DNA from: Crocinitomicaceae bacterium | GTDB lineage: Bacteria; Bacteroidota; Bacteroidia; Flavobacteriales_D; Crocinitomicaceae | Assembly (NCBI GenBank): GCA_022447585.1 | Contig: JAKVAR010000006.1 | Span: 868,001-932,000, forward strand | DNA length: 64,000 nucleotides | Direction: 5' to 3' | The notes under the pieces: generated by a model | Seen by the model: the letters and a program-made list of their open reading frames with translations, nothing else | What the model was told of the DNA's origin: nothing | Database searches by the model: none | Translations under genes and position numbers: made by a program | Shown: positions 9,539 to 18,961 of the stretch, piece by piece | Layout of the letters: every line of letters starts with the position of its first letter | Position numbering within the stretch: the stretch's first letter is position 1

Positions 9539-10069
9539 CTACATATTGTTTTTTGCGAATTCCCAGATAACAATTCCAGCGCATACAGAAACATTTAATG
9601 AATGTTTGGTGCCAAATTGAGGTATTTCTATAATCTGGTCAGATGCATTAATTACGTTTTGGTCTACACCGTTTACTTCATTTCCAAACACCAAAGCGTA
9701 GGTCTCTTTGGGGAGGTTGCGAACATCTTGAAGCATCAGTGTTTCTTCAGTTTGCTCGATGGAACAAATCTTTACATTATTGTCTTTCAATTCATCAATT
9801 AATTCTATGATGTTTTCCCGATGTTCCCAACAGACAGTTTCTGTTGCTCCAAGCGCTGTTTTCTGAATTTCCCGATGTGGAGGTGTAGCTGTAATTCCGC
9901 ATAAATAAATCTTTTGAACATTAAAAGCATCAGAGGTTCTAAAGAAAGTTCCAACGTTTGTCAAACTTCGGATGTCATTCAATACTATGATGATCGGAAA
10001 TTTTTGTTGTTGTTTGAACTCTTCTTCAGAAACTCGATCGAGTTCCCATAATTTTAATTTCTTATTCAT
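9539..10069 (-). CDS. TrmH/SpoU family RNA 2'-O-methyltransferase
   Basis: The 176-residue protein has the three SPOUT-class motifs of the SpoU family: motif 1 IRSLTNVGTFFRTSDAF (N and R catalytic), motif 2 ALVFGNEVNGVDQ, and motif 3 LNVSVCAGIVIWE. The C-terminal knot binds S-adenosylmethionine. It methylates a ribose 2'-OH in tRNA or rRNA, but the target position cannot be assigned. It is shorter than TrmH or RlmB because it lacks their N-terminal substrate-binding extension. It is divergently placed from mutS with an 86-base gap. Confidence 0.9.
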   Translation of the reverse strand: MNKKLKLWELDRVSEEEFKQQQKFPIIIVLNDIRSLTNVGTFFRTSDAFNVQKIYLCGITATPPHREIQKTALGATETVCWEHRENIIELIDELKDNNVKICSIEQTEETLMLQDVRNLPKETYALVFGNEVNGVDQNVINASDQIIEIPQFGTKHSLNVSVCAGIVIWEFAKNNM

Positions 10070-10155
10070 ATTGTGGATAACAACTGTTCGTGATATTTTG
10101 ACAACTGACTCAGCGCCGTTACTTTTACTCTACAAAAATTAAAAAATCATTCGAC

Positions 10156-12792
10156 TTGGCGAAGAAAAAAACAGATAAAGGCGATAAAGAGACGCCACTG
10201 ATGAAGCAATATAATCAGATTAAAGCACGTCACCCTCAAGCATTACTGTTGTTTCGCGTAGGAGATTTTTATGAGACATTTGGAGAAGACGCGATATCAG
10301 CATCTAAGATTTTAGGAATTGTTTTAACGGCTAGAAAAAATGGAGCGGCAGGAGCTGTGGAGTTAGCAGGGTTTCCTCATCATTCTTTGGACACTTATTT
10401 ACCAAAATTGGTAAGAGCGGGTCAGCGAGTTGCAATTTGTGACCAATTGGAAGATCCTAAAATGACCAAATCAATTGTGAAAAGAGGTGTTACCGAATTG
10501 GTGACGCCAGGTGTTTCTTTTAATGATCAAGTGTTGGATACTAAGAAGAATAACTTCTTGTGTTCTATTCATTTCAATAAAGACGTTATTGGTGTTTCAT
10601 TCTTAGATGTTTCTACGGGTGAGTTTTTAATGACAGAAGGAACCAGAGAATACGTTGAAAAATTGATTCAAGGGTTTGAGCCTACTGAGATTATCTATAA
10701 TAAACGCGATTCGAAATTGTACGATGAGGTTTTTGGGAATAAATATTATTCTTTTCGTTTAGAAGATTGGATTTTCACAACTGATTATGCTTTCGAAAGC
10801 TTGAATAAGCAATTCGGAACAAATTCATTGAAAGGATTCGGAGTAGCACAATTGAAAGATGGAATTATTTCCGCTGGTGCAATTGTACATTACCTCTCTG
10901 AAAACCAACACGACCGTTTAGGACATATTACTGCAATATCTCGAATTGAGGAAGACAAATATGTCTGGTTAGATCGATTTACCATTCGTAACTTGGAGTT
11001 GATTAGTTCTCCGCATGAGAATGCAACTACGTTAATAGATGTTCTTGATCGCACAAAAACGCCGATGGGAGGAAGAATGTTGAAGCGTTGGATGGTACTT
11101 CCATTGAAAGGTTTAAAACCGATTCAAGATCGTTTGGATGCAGTGGATTCCTTTTATAAGGATGAAGATGTATCTTTTGAGCTTCATGAAAGATTAAAGC
11201 AAATAAATGATTTGGAGCGTCTAATCTCTAAAGTTGCTGTCGGAAAAATAAACCCAAAGGAGGTTGTTCAATTGAAAAGAACTTTAGTTCAGCTTAATCC
11301 GATTAAGGAGTTGGTAAATCAGCTCAATACCGATGTGTTAAAACAAATTTCTGATCGCATTAATCCCTGTTTAGAACTCCTTGAACTGATTGAGAAGATG
11401 TTGGATGAAGACCCCGTATTGCAAATAGGAAAAGGAAAAGTGATTGCTGATGGTTTTAATCAAGAATTAGACGATTTAAGAGCGGTTTCTTATTCTGGAA
11501 AGGATTACTTAGATCAATTATGTCAGCGAGAAATTGATAGAACGGGAATTCCAAGTTTAAAAATTGGGTTCAATAATGTATTCGGTTATTACTTGGAGGT
11601 TAGAAATACGCATAAGGATAAGGTAGCAGAGGATTGGATCAGAAAACAAACTTTGGTTAATGCAGAAAGGTATATTACAGAGGAATTAAAGGAGTATGAA
11701 TCAAAGATTCTTGGAGCGGAAGAGAAAATTTATGTTTTAGAATCGAGATTATATCAAGATTTGGTTTATTCAATGGCTGATTATATGCAAGCGATTCAGT
11801 TGAATGCTTTTTTAATCGCTCAATTGGACTGTCTCTCTTCGTTTGCTGAGATCGCAAAAACAAATCGATATGTTAAGCCTGAGGTTAACGAAGGTTTTGC
11901 AATTGACATTAAAGAAGGGAGACACCCTGTTATTGAAAGACAACTAGCAATGGGACAAGAGTACGTTTCTAATGATGTCTATTTAGATAACGACACGCAG
12001 CAAATCATGATGATTACTGGACCGAACATGTCTGGTAAGAGTGCATTATTGAGGCAGACAGCTTTAATTTCTTTAATGGCTCAAATGGGGTCTTTCGTTC
12101 CCGCTATCACTGCTAAATTGGGATTGGTTGATAAGGTCTTTACACGTGTTGGAGCATCAGATAATATTTCATCGGGTGAGTCAACGTTCATGGTCGAGAT
12201 GAACGAGACATCAAGTATTTTGAATAACCTCTCTAATCGTTCATTAATTTTATTGGATGAGATTGGGCGTGGTACAAGTACCTATGATGGTATTTCCATT
12301 GCTTGGGCGATTGCAGAATACATTCATGAGCATCCAAAGTTGAAAGGAAAAACACTTTTTGCTACGCATTATCACGAGTTGAATGAAATGATGAATCGCT
12401 TTGAGCGTATAAAGAACTTTAATGTTTCTGTTAAAGAAGCTGGAAAGAAGATCTTGTTCTTACGTAAGCTTGTAGAGGGCGGAAGTGAGCATTCATTTGG
12501 TATTCACGTTGCAAAACTTGCTGGAATGCCGGTTCAAGTATTGGATCGGGCCACAAGTATGCTTGCGCAATTAGAATCTAGTCATGAGTTAACAGAGAAA
12601 AGAGGAAAGAAAAAGAAGGTGCGAGAGGCGATTACAACTGAAGTGGAGGATATGCAATTGAGTTTTTTTCAGTTAAATGATCCGGTGCTGGAGAATATTC
12701 GAGAAGAGCTAGTTAGCATAGATATCAATACGTTAACTCCTGTTGAAGCGTTGATGAAATTGAACGAGATAAAAAAGTTGACAGGAGGGTAG
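10156..12792 (+). CDS. mutS: DNA mismatch repair protein MutS (TTG start)
   Basis: The 878-residue protein is full length. The mismatch-reading motif [11 protein letters not shown] (Phe-x-Glu) lies near residue 37, lever and clamp domains occupy about 270-560, Walker [14 protein letters not shown] is at about 622, and Walker [17 protein letters not shown] at about 697. MutS recognises mismatches and recruits MutL. No ATG precedes the conserved N-terminus; translation appears to begin at the TTG at 10156 (AKKKTDKG follows), which matches the lysine-rich start usual in Bacteroidota MutS proteins. The next in-frame ATG (10201, in ETPLMKQYN) would cut into the region conserved in the family. Confidence 0.97.
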   Translation: MAKKKTDKGDKETPLMKQYNQIKARHPQALLLFRVGDFYETFGEDAISASKILGIVLTARKNGAAGAVELAGFPHHSLDTYLPKLVRAGQRVAICDQLEDPKMTKSIVKRGVTELVTPGVSFNDQVLDTKKNNFLCSIHFNKDVIGVSFLDVSTGEFLMTEGTREYVEKLIQGFEPTEIIYNKRDSKLYDEVFGNKYYSFRLEDWIFTTDYAFESLNKQFGTNSLKGFGVAQLKDGIISAGAIVHYLSENQHDRLGHITAISRIEEDKYVWLDRFTIRNLELISSPHENATTLIDVLDRTKTPMGGRMLKRWMVLPLKGLKPIQDRLDAVDSFYKDEDVSFELHERLKQINDLERLISKVAVGKINPKEVVQLKRTLVQLNPIKELVNQLNTDVLKQISDRINPCLELLELIEKMLDEDPVLQIGKGKVIADGFNQELDDLRAVSYSGKDYLDQLCQREIDRTGIPSLKIGFNNVFGYYLEVRNTHKDKVAEDWIRKQTLVNAERYITEELKEYESKILGAEEKIYVLESRLYQDLVYSMADYMQAIQLNAFLIAQLDCLSSFAEIAKTNRYVKPEVNEGFAIDIKEGRHPVIERQLAMGQEYVSNDVYLDNDTQQIMMITGPNMSGKSALLRQTALISLMAQMGSFVPAITAKLGLVDKVFTRVGASDNISSGESTFMVEMNETSSILNNLSNRSLILLDEIGRGTSTYDGISIAWAIAEYIHEHPKLKGKTLFATHYHELNEMMNRFERIKNFNVSVKEAGKKILFLRKLVEGGSEHSFGIHVAKLAGMPVQVLDRATSMLAQLESSHELTEKRGKKKKVREAITTEVEDMQLSFFQLNDPVLENIREELVSIDINTLTPVEALMKLNEIKKLTGG

Positions 12793-12811
12793 TATTTTTT
12801 TTACTTTTCAT

Positions 12812-12843
12812 GTTGATGAATTAAAAAAGACTTTGTATCTTTG
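12812..12843 (+). promoter_or_regulatory. Bacteroidota-type promoter for the tRNA pair
   Basis: A TTG -33 element at 12812-12814 and a perfect TAnnTTTG -7 box (TATCTTTG) at 12836-12843 are separated by 21 bases. Transcription would begin about 7 bases on, some 35 bases before tRNA-Gly. Confidence 0.65.
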
Positions 12844-12883
12844 TCGCCCGATGCAAAACGATGCACGGTAAATTTGAAAACAA

Positions 12884-12956
12884 GCGAGAGTAGCTCAGCT
12901 GGTAGAGCACAACCTTGCCAAGGTTGGGGTCGCGGGTTCGAATCCCGTCTCCCGCT
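12884..12956 (+). tRNA. tRNA-Gly (GCC)
   Basis: A 73-base cloverleaf. The D arm is in AGCTCAGCTGGTAGAGC, the anticodon stem ACCTT/AAGGT holds anticodon GCC, the T arm is GCGGG-TTCGAAT-CCCGT, and the discriminator base is T. The acceptor stem GCGAGAG pairs with CTCCCGC except at position 4-69, where A faces C. CCA is not encoded. It heads a two-tRNA unit with tRNA-Leu. Confidence 0.95.
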
Positions 12957-13089
12957 CAAGATATTGAGTAAGGCGACGATGATCATCTGTGATAATCTTT
13001 CTTTTCCACTCAAGAAATTGAGTGTGAGAATAGTTAATTTGTACTCAGTTTAGAAAATATACCTGTTTATTCAGTCGGAATAAACGAAT

Positions 13090-13173
13090 GCTCGAGTGGT
13101 GGAATTGGTAGACACGCCGGACTTAAAATCCTGTGCTCTTCGGGGCGTGCGGGTTCAAGTCCCGCCTCGAGTA
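13090..13173 (+). tRNA. tRNA-Leu (UAA)
   Basis: An 84-base class II tRNA with a long variable arm. The anticodon loop CTTAAAA gives anticodon UAA; the T arm is GCGGG-TTCAAGT-CCCGC; the discriminator is A, as required for leucine. The acceptor stem GCTCGAG/CTCGAGT ends in a G1-U72 wobble pair. CCA is not encoded. It lies 133 bases after tRNA-Gly and shares its terminator. Confidence 0.95.
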
Positions 13174-13178
13174 CATTT

Positions 13179-13214
13179 AGCCCTGTAACGTAAGTTGCAG
13201 GGCTTTTTGTTTTA
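13179..13214 (+). terminator. Terminator of the tRNA unit
   Basis: AGCCCTG pairs with CAGGGCT, and the stem extends by AAC/GTT around a GTAA loop. The run TTTTTGTTTT follows directly. It begins 5 bases after tRNA-Leu. Confidence 0.85.
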
Positions 13215-13302
13215 TTCCAATTAGTATAACGGCACTAAATTCCCTTAATCCGTTATTGAACCGTGTTTTGGCGGTTCGACATTTCTCGGTAATTTTACAA
13301 CA

Positions 13303-14094
13303 TTGAAAAAAAGCCTCTACCATATCAAGAAAATGGATTGTCCATCTGAAGAGAACCTCATTCGTATGAAGCTTGATGGTTACGAGACTATCGTAAAGCT
13401 TGTATTCAGAATAGAAGATAGGGAACTGATAGTGTATCATGAAGAGAACGACCAAGATATTCTGTGTTCTCTTGATTCATTGTCACTAGGTGCAGAGCTA
13501 GTTAAAACGGAAGAGATGGAAGAGAAAGTCGAAAGTGACTCTAAATTGCAGTCTAAGCTACTTTGGAAAGTACTCATCATTAATTTCGTATTATTCGTTC
13601 TTGAAATAACCTTTGGGGTAGTGTCCGACTCTATGGGGTTGGTTGCTGATAGTTTGGACATGCTCTCCGACTCCTTTGTATATGGTCTGAGTCTTTTTGT
13701 TGTTGGAGCAGTTGTTGCAAAGAAGAAACGAATAGCTAAGTTTAGTGGATACATTCAGATTCTTCTTGCTGTAATCGGAATCACGGAAGTATTCAGGCGG
13801 TATTTCTTTGAGGATGATTTGCCCAATTATCTGATAATGATAGTTGTCTCTTTCTGTGCACTTATTGCAAATTGGCTTTGCCTTTTGCTGTTGCAGAAAT
13901 CTAAATCAGAAGAGTCGCATATGAAAGCGAGTATGATTTTCACGAGTAATGACATCATTATTAATGCGGGGGTTATTCTGGCTGGTGTACTGGTAAACAT
14001 ATTTTCAGATAGACTTCCTGACTTGATCATTGGTTCTGCAGTATTCGTTATAGTCCTCATAGGAGCATTCAGAATACTTAAACTGGCAAAATAA
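13303..14094 (+). CDS. Cation transporter (CDF-like) with N-terminal HMA-like domain
   Basis: The 263-residue protein begins with an HMA-fold domain (about 1-75) carrying MDCPSEE where metal-binding HMA domains have MxCxxC, so only one cysteine is left. Six predicted membrane helices follow (about 86-260). The second contains GLVADSLDMLSDSFVYG, corresponding to the metal-site helix of cation diffusion facilitators, and a later one contains TSNDIIINAGV. The TTG at 13303 is chosen because the first HMA strand (SLYHIKKMDC) begins before the first in-frame ATG (13333). It probably exports a divalent metal; the cation is not predictable. It has no close partner gene. Confidence 0.85.
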   Translation: MKKSLYHIKKMDCPSEENLIRMKLDGYETIVKLVFRIEDRELIVYHEENDQDILCSLDSLSLGAELVKTEEMEEKVESDSKLQSKLLWKVLIINFVLFVLEITFGVVSDSMGLVADSLDMLSDSFVYGLSLFVVGAVVAKKKRIAKFSGYIQILLAVIGITEVFRRYFFEDDLPNYLIMIVVSFCALIANWLCLLLLQKSKSEESHMKASMIFTSNDIIINAGVILAGVLVNIFSDRLPDLIIGSAVFVIVLIGAFRILKLAK

Positions 14095-14746
14095 TTATTG
14101 ACGAATGTCGCTCGACAATACGATAAGTTACTGTACTACTCACCTTGAGAATCTATTGAATAAAGATTGAGGTTTTCAATTCTTAGAAATTGAGTTAGGT
14201 TAGTCGCGTTATGCCTTTAAGGTTAAAGTTTGTTATTGAATAGTTATATGTATGCAGAGGTTTACGTTTCAAAAGTGAGATATCGATAACAAAATGAGAC
14301 AGATATGATCGATTTATCCAATATTGTTTTGAACCGATTCACTAGATCTGTTGGTATCGGATTCAGTTATGCTTCGCCCGACAATTTCCTTAGTTTGAAG
14401 GAGTTCACGAAACATTTTTCTAAATGCATTTTTTTCGCTGAGTTCAAACAGTCACTTTTCAATAATTCTGTAAATCTTTCTTTTAAACTTTTTATTTTTA
14501 TTAATTGATTATGTAAAATAATTTCAAAAGATGTAATCCTTGGATTTATAATTAATCATATTAATTGTAAGTGCGATGCAGTGTCATTTTCATTCTAAAT
14601 TTCTTTTATTGAGAAATCACAGAACTGAGATGTTATTTCGTGTTAACATTATTGTTCTGGTTTTAAACTGATCAATTTAGGATGAAGTTGATCCAAATAA
14701 TTTAAACCAATAAGTTTAAATTATTTAGCTTTTCTGTAGGTGGGTT
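14095..14746. other. 652-base intergenic region
   Basis: It lies between the convergent cation-transporter and DUF8202-type genes. The only ORF of any length (67 codons, 14305-14508, plus strand) has low-complexity, Phe/Asn-rich content and no recognisable features, so I do not call it. A weak hairpin with one A-A mismatch (ATTG-CGA / TCG-CAAT) lies at 14097-14119 just after the transporter, without a clear T run. An AT-only inverted repeat is listed separately. Confidence 0.6.
14695..14726. repeat. Perfect 12-bp inverted repeat, AT only
   Basis: AAATAATTTAAA (14695-14706) and TTTAAATTATTT (14715-14726) are exact reverse complements around an 8-base loop. It lies 21 bases past the stop of the minus-strand gene ending at 14747. 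It may be a weak transcript-end hairpin, but it lacks GC pairs and a T run. Confidence 0.5.
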
Positions 14747-16720
14747 CTAATGAGTGTCGGTTTTTATGATTTTTGTAATTTCCACGGTTCCGTTTGTAAG
14801 TGTAGTTTTCATAAAATAGTGACCACTTTCAATATCGTCAAGATAATAGGAATTTAATCCTTTATTTATGGTTTCACTTTTTATGATTGCACCAGTTACA
14901 TCGAGAATTTCCATTTGTCCCGAATAGTATGAGTCTAATCTTAAAATTGAGTTAAAAGGATTTGGATAAAATAGTAAATCTTCATTTGATTTGCATGTAC
15001 TAGTTATCGTCGAAGATACGGATGATTCACCGTTAAAATCTGTTTGCGTTAATCGGTAGTATGTTAATTCAGAATTTCTTGAAAGATCAGTCCAGTTATA
15101 GATTGATTCTGTTGTAGAGTTTCCTGCTCCTTTTATGATAGCTAATTCTTCAAAATTAATTCCGTCTATGCTCTTTTCAAGTGTGAAGTAGTCATTATTG
15201 TGCTCGGTTATTGTTCGCCATTCAATTATATTTTGTGTACCTGAACAAACTACATCAAAAGAGCCTAATTCAATTGGCAATGGAGTTGTTGGTAATGCTG
15301 AGGCAATTGTCAAGAATTGCGTTGTGTTGTTTGGTACGTGTATGTTGTTGAGGTTTGACGCTGTAATGATTGAACCGTTAAAATTAATGACAATACCTGA
15401 ACCATCGCCGTTAGTGAAACATGTAGTCCCTCCATTGGCAAAGTTTCCGTCGTCATCTACCAAGAGGTATAGATCAGATGATGAAACGCTTCCCGGGATA
15501 GCGCATCCGTTTAATTTAAAGTCTAAATTTACGCTTGAGCTGAATTGGGTTTTAGTAATTTTCCATTCTCGTTCTAATCTTGAATATAGCGGACAGCTTG
15601 GAGGTAATTCTAGAGATGACGATGGGGTAGCGCACATCGAGCCCTGATTATCGCCAAGGATGATGTATGAAATGTCATTTCCAAAAGATGCAGCACTTGC
15701 TGAGTTCAAGTCATTACTTGTAGCCAAGGTGTTCAAGTATATTCGGATGGTATCGTCGAAAGCGTGTGATTGCTTTTGCAGTAGAGCTTCATCGTCTTCT
15801 CGGCAAAGGCCGATTACATTATTGTGGTAATTACCGGCGAATGAAGCGTCCCAAACTACAGTCCCGTCCGTGGCAATATAATCCCCTTGCGCCCCACCAC
15901 CTGAATTGCTCAGAGTACTTCCATATTTAATGGAGAGGTAGGTGTGTACTTTAGATGCTTCTAATGGAGTCAATGATTTATTGAATGTTATAATTTCATT
16001 TATATAACCATCAAATGGCGCGTTATAGAAAGTTGTTGTAGCACGGCGAGCGCCAAAATATAGGCCCTGAAAACCTGTTGTTGCAGAAGCTCCGCCGCCT
16101 GTGAATATTTCAGATTTTTTATACGCAGTCATCGTACCTACACCTGATTTATTTCCGGTGTATGAGATGATGTCTCTTTCAAAATCTTGTGTATAATCTC
16201 TGGAGGCATTAGTGCTGTTTCCCGATCCAATCGCTAATCTTCCTGTAGATGTTCCTAATTTTGCTCTAAATTGGATTCCGTCTCTAGGTAAAGACCCAGA
16301 TTCAATGTAGTTAACAACATGACAACCTCCGCAGCTAGAATTTGCTGGAAGATAATAGGAAGCGAAAAATGAACCTTCATCTGTGCTATTATTATTGTCG
16401 AGTAGATTGAGAGCAGCAGGGTTTTCCAGTGCGCGAAGATTGGAGCTGGAGTTGCCTGAGAAGTCAATTGTCATGTTGTAATTTGATGTTGCGTTAGGGG
16501 GAGTTTTTGTTGCTATCGGAAATGGTGCTCCTGATTCAGAAAGAGTTATTGCAGACGCACCTGTAGGAAAGGCAGTAGTCCAATTTACTACGTTCCCTAC
16601 TGTAAGGTTGTCTGGCTTAAACCATGAGGTAAGGTTCGTGGTTCCGATGGCTCCTGGGCTTTGACCAAGAGTCATTAAAATAGAACTCAATAAGAATACA
16701 AAGACGAGTATTAGTTTCAT
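14747..16720 (-). CDS. Secreted DUF8202/LamG-like protein with T9SS type A sorting domain
   Basis: The 657-residue protein has signal peptide MKLILVFVFLLSSILMTLG-Q. Residues about 25-265 resemble a concanavalin-like LamG sandwich, ending in the typical stretch INEIITFNKSLTPLEASKV. It is followed by HTYLSIKYG and VVWDASFAGNYHNNVIGLCR, the usual DUF8202 context. The fibronectin-like module (LPIELGSFDVVC, then YYRLTQTDFNG) and a type A sorting domain (YPNPFNSILRLDS to the end) complete it. Such proteins are exported by the type IX system and attached or released at the cell surface. A TATTTTTG box lies on the minus strand at 16742-16749. Confidence 0.85.
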   Translation of the reverse strand: MKLILVFVFLLSSILMTLGQSPGAIGTTNLTSWFKPDNLTVGNVVNWTTAFPTGASAITLSESGAPFPIATKTPPNATSNYNMTIDFSGNSSSNLRALENPAALNLLDNNNSTDEGSFFASYYLPANSSCGGCHVVNYIESGSLPRDGIQFRAKLGTSTGRLAIGSGNSTNASRDYTQDFERDIISYTGNKSGVGTMTAYKKSEIFTGGGASATTGFQGLYFGARRATTTFYNAPFDGYINEIITFNKSLTPLEASKVHTYLSIKYGSTLSNSGGGAQGDYIATDGTVVWDASFAGNYHNNVIGLCREDDEALLQKQSHAFDDTIRIYLNTLATSNDLNSASAASFGNDISYIILGDNQGSMCATPSSSLELPPSCPLYSRLEREWKITKTQFSSSVNLDFKLNGCAIPGSVSSSDLYLLVDDDGNFANGGTTCFTNGDGSGIVINFNGSIITASNLNNIHVPNNTTQFLTIASALPTTPLPIELGSFDVVCSGTQNIIEWRTITEHNNDYFTLEKSIDGINFEELAIIKGAGNSTTESIYNWTDLSRNSELTYYRLTQTDFNGESSVSSTITSTCKSNEDLLFYPNPFNSILRLDSYYSGQMEILDVTGAIIKSETINKGLNSYYLDDIESGHYFMKTTLTNGTVEITKIIKTDTH

Positions 16721-16851
16721 AATGTAGCAGTTTTACAAAGGCAAAAATACGTTCTATGCCTATAAAATGGAACTAAAAATCATACACAAAGCATACACGT
16801 GAGTGTTACATGTAGTACATTTATTTTCATATCTAAATGATAAACAGGATT

Positions 16852-18564
16852 TTATCGTTTGAATTCCTTGATGTAATTATTGAGGTTTGTATCGGTAGGT
16901 ATGGATAGCTTTTTTTTCAATCGATTTTTAAATACTCGAATAGAGTGGGGCTCAATATTTCTGAAAGTAGCAATTTCCTTATTTGACATACCAAGCCTGA
17001 TGAGCATGATTACTTGTATTTCTGTTTCAGTTAAGTTTTTATGGGCACGGCAGAAATCTATTTTGAATCTTAAATTATCTTCCTTTGCGTCAGATAAGTT
17101 TAAAATCTTTGTTTTTTGCTCTTCATTTTTTAATTGTGAATTGACAAATTGAACCAAATTCCTAATCTCCTCATCATTTGATTCTTTTCCCTTTTCGAGC
17201 ATGGATTTTAATTTTAGTTTTATTTCCGAAAATAGAAGTGTGTTAGAGGATTTGTCATCAATTAGATTCCTGAATTGAAGACGCTGGTTTTCGAGAGTCA
17301 CCTCAGTTAATTCCATCCTTTTTTTTCCTTGTCTTTTCCATAGTATAAAAAGTGCTATTAACCCGATGAGAAGAAATATGGTGAGCACTAAAGCTATTTG
17401 CAATCTTATGTTTGACCTCTCCAGTAGTTCTTTCGCTTGGTTTTCAAGTTCCAAATTTCTGTCAATAGTGGTGATTTGGTCAGTATAAATAAGTTGATTT
17501 AATTCTTGCGATCGAATCTCCTTTTTTTCTCGTGAAGAATTAAGTAGTATTCTCAACTCATTTAATTGATCTCTGGCGTCAGAAATCTCCTGTTGATCAG
17601 AGCAGCTAATGGCATGATCAAATCTTAACTCACATAGTTTCAGACGATCTTTGTCGGACTGCAACTCACTAAAATTGCGTTGTAATTGCTTGAATCTATC
17701 AGTGAGCTTCTCACAAGATTCAATTTTGGATAGGATAAGAAACTTTTTGGTTTGTATTTCAAATTTGAATTCAAGCGGTGAGTTTTTGTAAAAATCACTT
17801 GTTTCTATTAAGGCGATATAATCAAGTGCCTTGTCATATAATGCAGTTTCGAAGTTTACGGTAGCGATGTTACTATAAACATTATATAGGTGCATTGAGT
17901 CGAGGCCATTTCCATTTGTAATATATAGATCAACAACATCTTGATAGAACATTAATGCTTGGCTATTATTTCCCATCAAGAATTGTACATATCCAATATT
18001 GTTAATCAAATACAATTGAGCATCTATTTTCGATGTTCTGGAAAGCGCCTTTCTAAAGTATAAGTTGGCTGAGTCAAGCTCATGAATACTTAAATAGCAA
18101 GAAGCCATTTTCGTATATAGTGTTGATTTATTAACAAGTTTATTATGAATACATTTTTTAAAAAAGAAGTTGGCTAAAGAGTAGTTTTCTGAACGATAGT
18201 AGCTATCACCAGTCATCATTGTTAAAGTTCCCAATTCCTTATCATCAATGTCAGAGGCGAATTTTGTGATTATGCTTAGTCGCTGGTGTGAAAGGTTGAC
18301 GAAATCATTTCTATAGAAATAGTATTTCATCAGCAAGTAATGCTTTGATAGAAGCCTTTTTTCGTTTTCATAACGAAATAAGATCTTATTTTCTATGAAT
18401 AGAACGTATTCATCTAATGGCGTTTGTTTAATTTTTTCTTTACCAAAATACTGTTCTACTTTATCAACATCACTTTTAAATTCGAGTTTATTGTATAGTA
18501 CCTCTTTACTATTCGCTTCAAACACAATAAAAATCAGAAAAATCAGCTTTAGGATAAGCTTCAT
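16852..18564 (-). CDS. TPR-containing membrane regulator with C-terminal LuxR-type HTH
   Basis: The protein is about 570 residues (an alternative ATG at 18582 adds six). Signal sequence MKLILKLIFLIFIVFEANS is followed by about 370 residues of TPR-like helices (YTKMASCYLSIHELDSANLY, QLYLINNIGYVQFLMGNNSQ), a membrane helix near 390-410, a coiled coil, and a C-terminal helix-turn-helix (LTETEIQVIMLIRLGMSNKE, then PHSIRVFKNRLKKKL). The output domain is of the LuxR/GerE type. The layout implies extracytoplasmic TPRs connected through the membrane to a DNA-binding tail. The T9SS cargo gene 131 bases downstream on the same strand is a possible target. Confidence 0.85.
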   Translation of the reverse strand: MKLILKLIFLIFIVFEANSKEVLYNKLEFKSDVDKVEQYFGKEKIKQTPLDEYVLFIENKILFRYENEKRLLSKHYLLMKYYFYRNDFVNLSHQRLSIITKFASDIDDKELGTLTMMTGDSYYRSENYSLANFFFKKCIHNKLVNKSTLYTKMASCYLSIHELDSANLYFRKALSRTSKIDAQLYLINNIGYVQFLMGNNSQALMFYQDVVDLYITNGNGLDSMHLYNVYSNIATVNFETALYDKALDYIALIETSDFYKNSPLEFKFEIQTKKFLILSKIESCEKLTDRFKQLQRNFSELQSDKDRLKLCELRFDHAISCSDQQEISDARDQLNELRILLNSSREKKEIRSQELNQLIYTDQITTIDRNLELENQAKELLERSNIRLQIALVLTIFLLIGLIALFILWKRQGKKRMELTEVTLENQRLQFRNLIDDKSSNTLLFSEIKLKLKSMLEKGKESNDEEIRNLVQFVNSQLKNEEQKTKILNLSDAKEDNLRFKIDFCRAHKNLTETEIQVIMLIRLGMSNKEIATFRNIEPHSIRVFKNRLKKKLSIPTDTNLNNYIKEFKR

Positions 18565-18582
18565 GGTTTGTTTTGAACACAT

Positions 18583-18961
18583 ATTAATGCTGGGCGTAAT
18601 TTAAAAATCAGTTAACTCCACAAATACGAAAGTAGTTTTTTGCACCCAAAATAAATAAAATTCAATCAATTTGACTTTGCATTGATCCGTAATTAGGGAT
18701 TTCGAGCTAATCTTAAATGCCTTAAATTTAATAAGCTAAGAATGGAATTGGCGATTTCAGCTCGCTTAAAATTTCATTACACTAAATTATTGGTTCTTCA
18801 GTCAATATTATCAGTAGGTTAAATCTTATATTTTTTTGAGTACCATTTTTTTTTGAGATCGATTTAGCTCAAAATTAACAATTTGGGAATATTTAGATTT
18901 TCGTAAATCGTTAGTTTTGTCAGTTCAATTTTGAGCTGTTGCATTAAATTGATTCGAAAAA
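18583..18961. other. Intergenic region between divergent regulator and chrA
   Basis: This is 379 bases of very AT-rich DNA with no credible ORF. A TAnnTTTG match (TAGTTTTG) lies at 18912-18919 on the plus strand, about 43 bases before chrA, and could be its -7 box. The nearest upstream TTTG (18882-18885) is 26 bases away, longer than the usual spacing, so the promoter call is weak. Confidence 0.4.

Noticed and set aside
12801..13053. 70-codon ORFs on both strands over the tRNA genes
   Set aside because: They read straight through the tRNA-Gly gene; the tRNA explains the conserved sequence.
14305..14508. 67-codon plus-strand ORF in an intergenic gap
   Set aside because: Composition is Phe/Asn/Ser rich with no recognisable domain, no promoter and AT-driven codons; probably chance.
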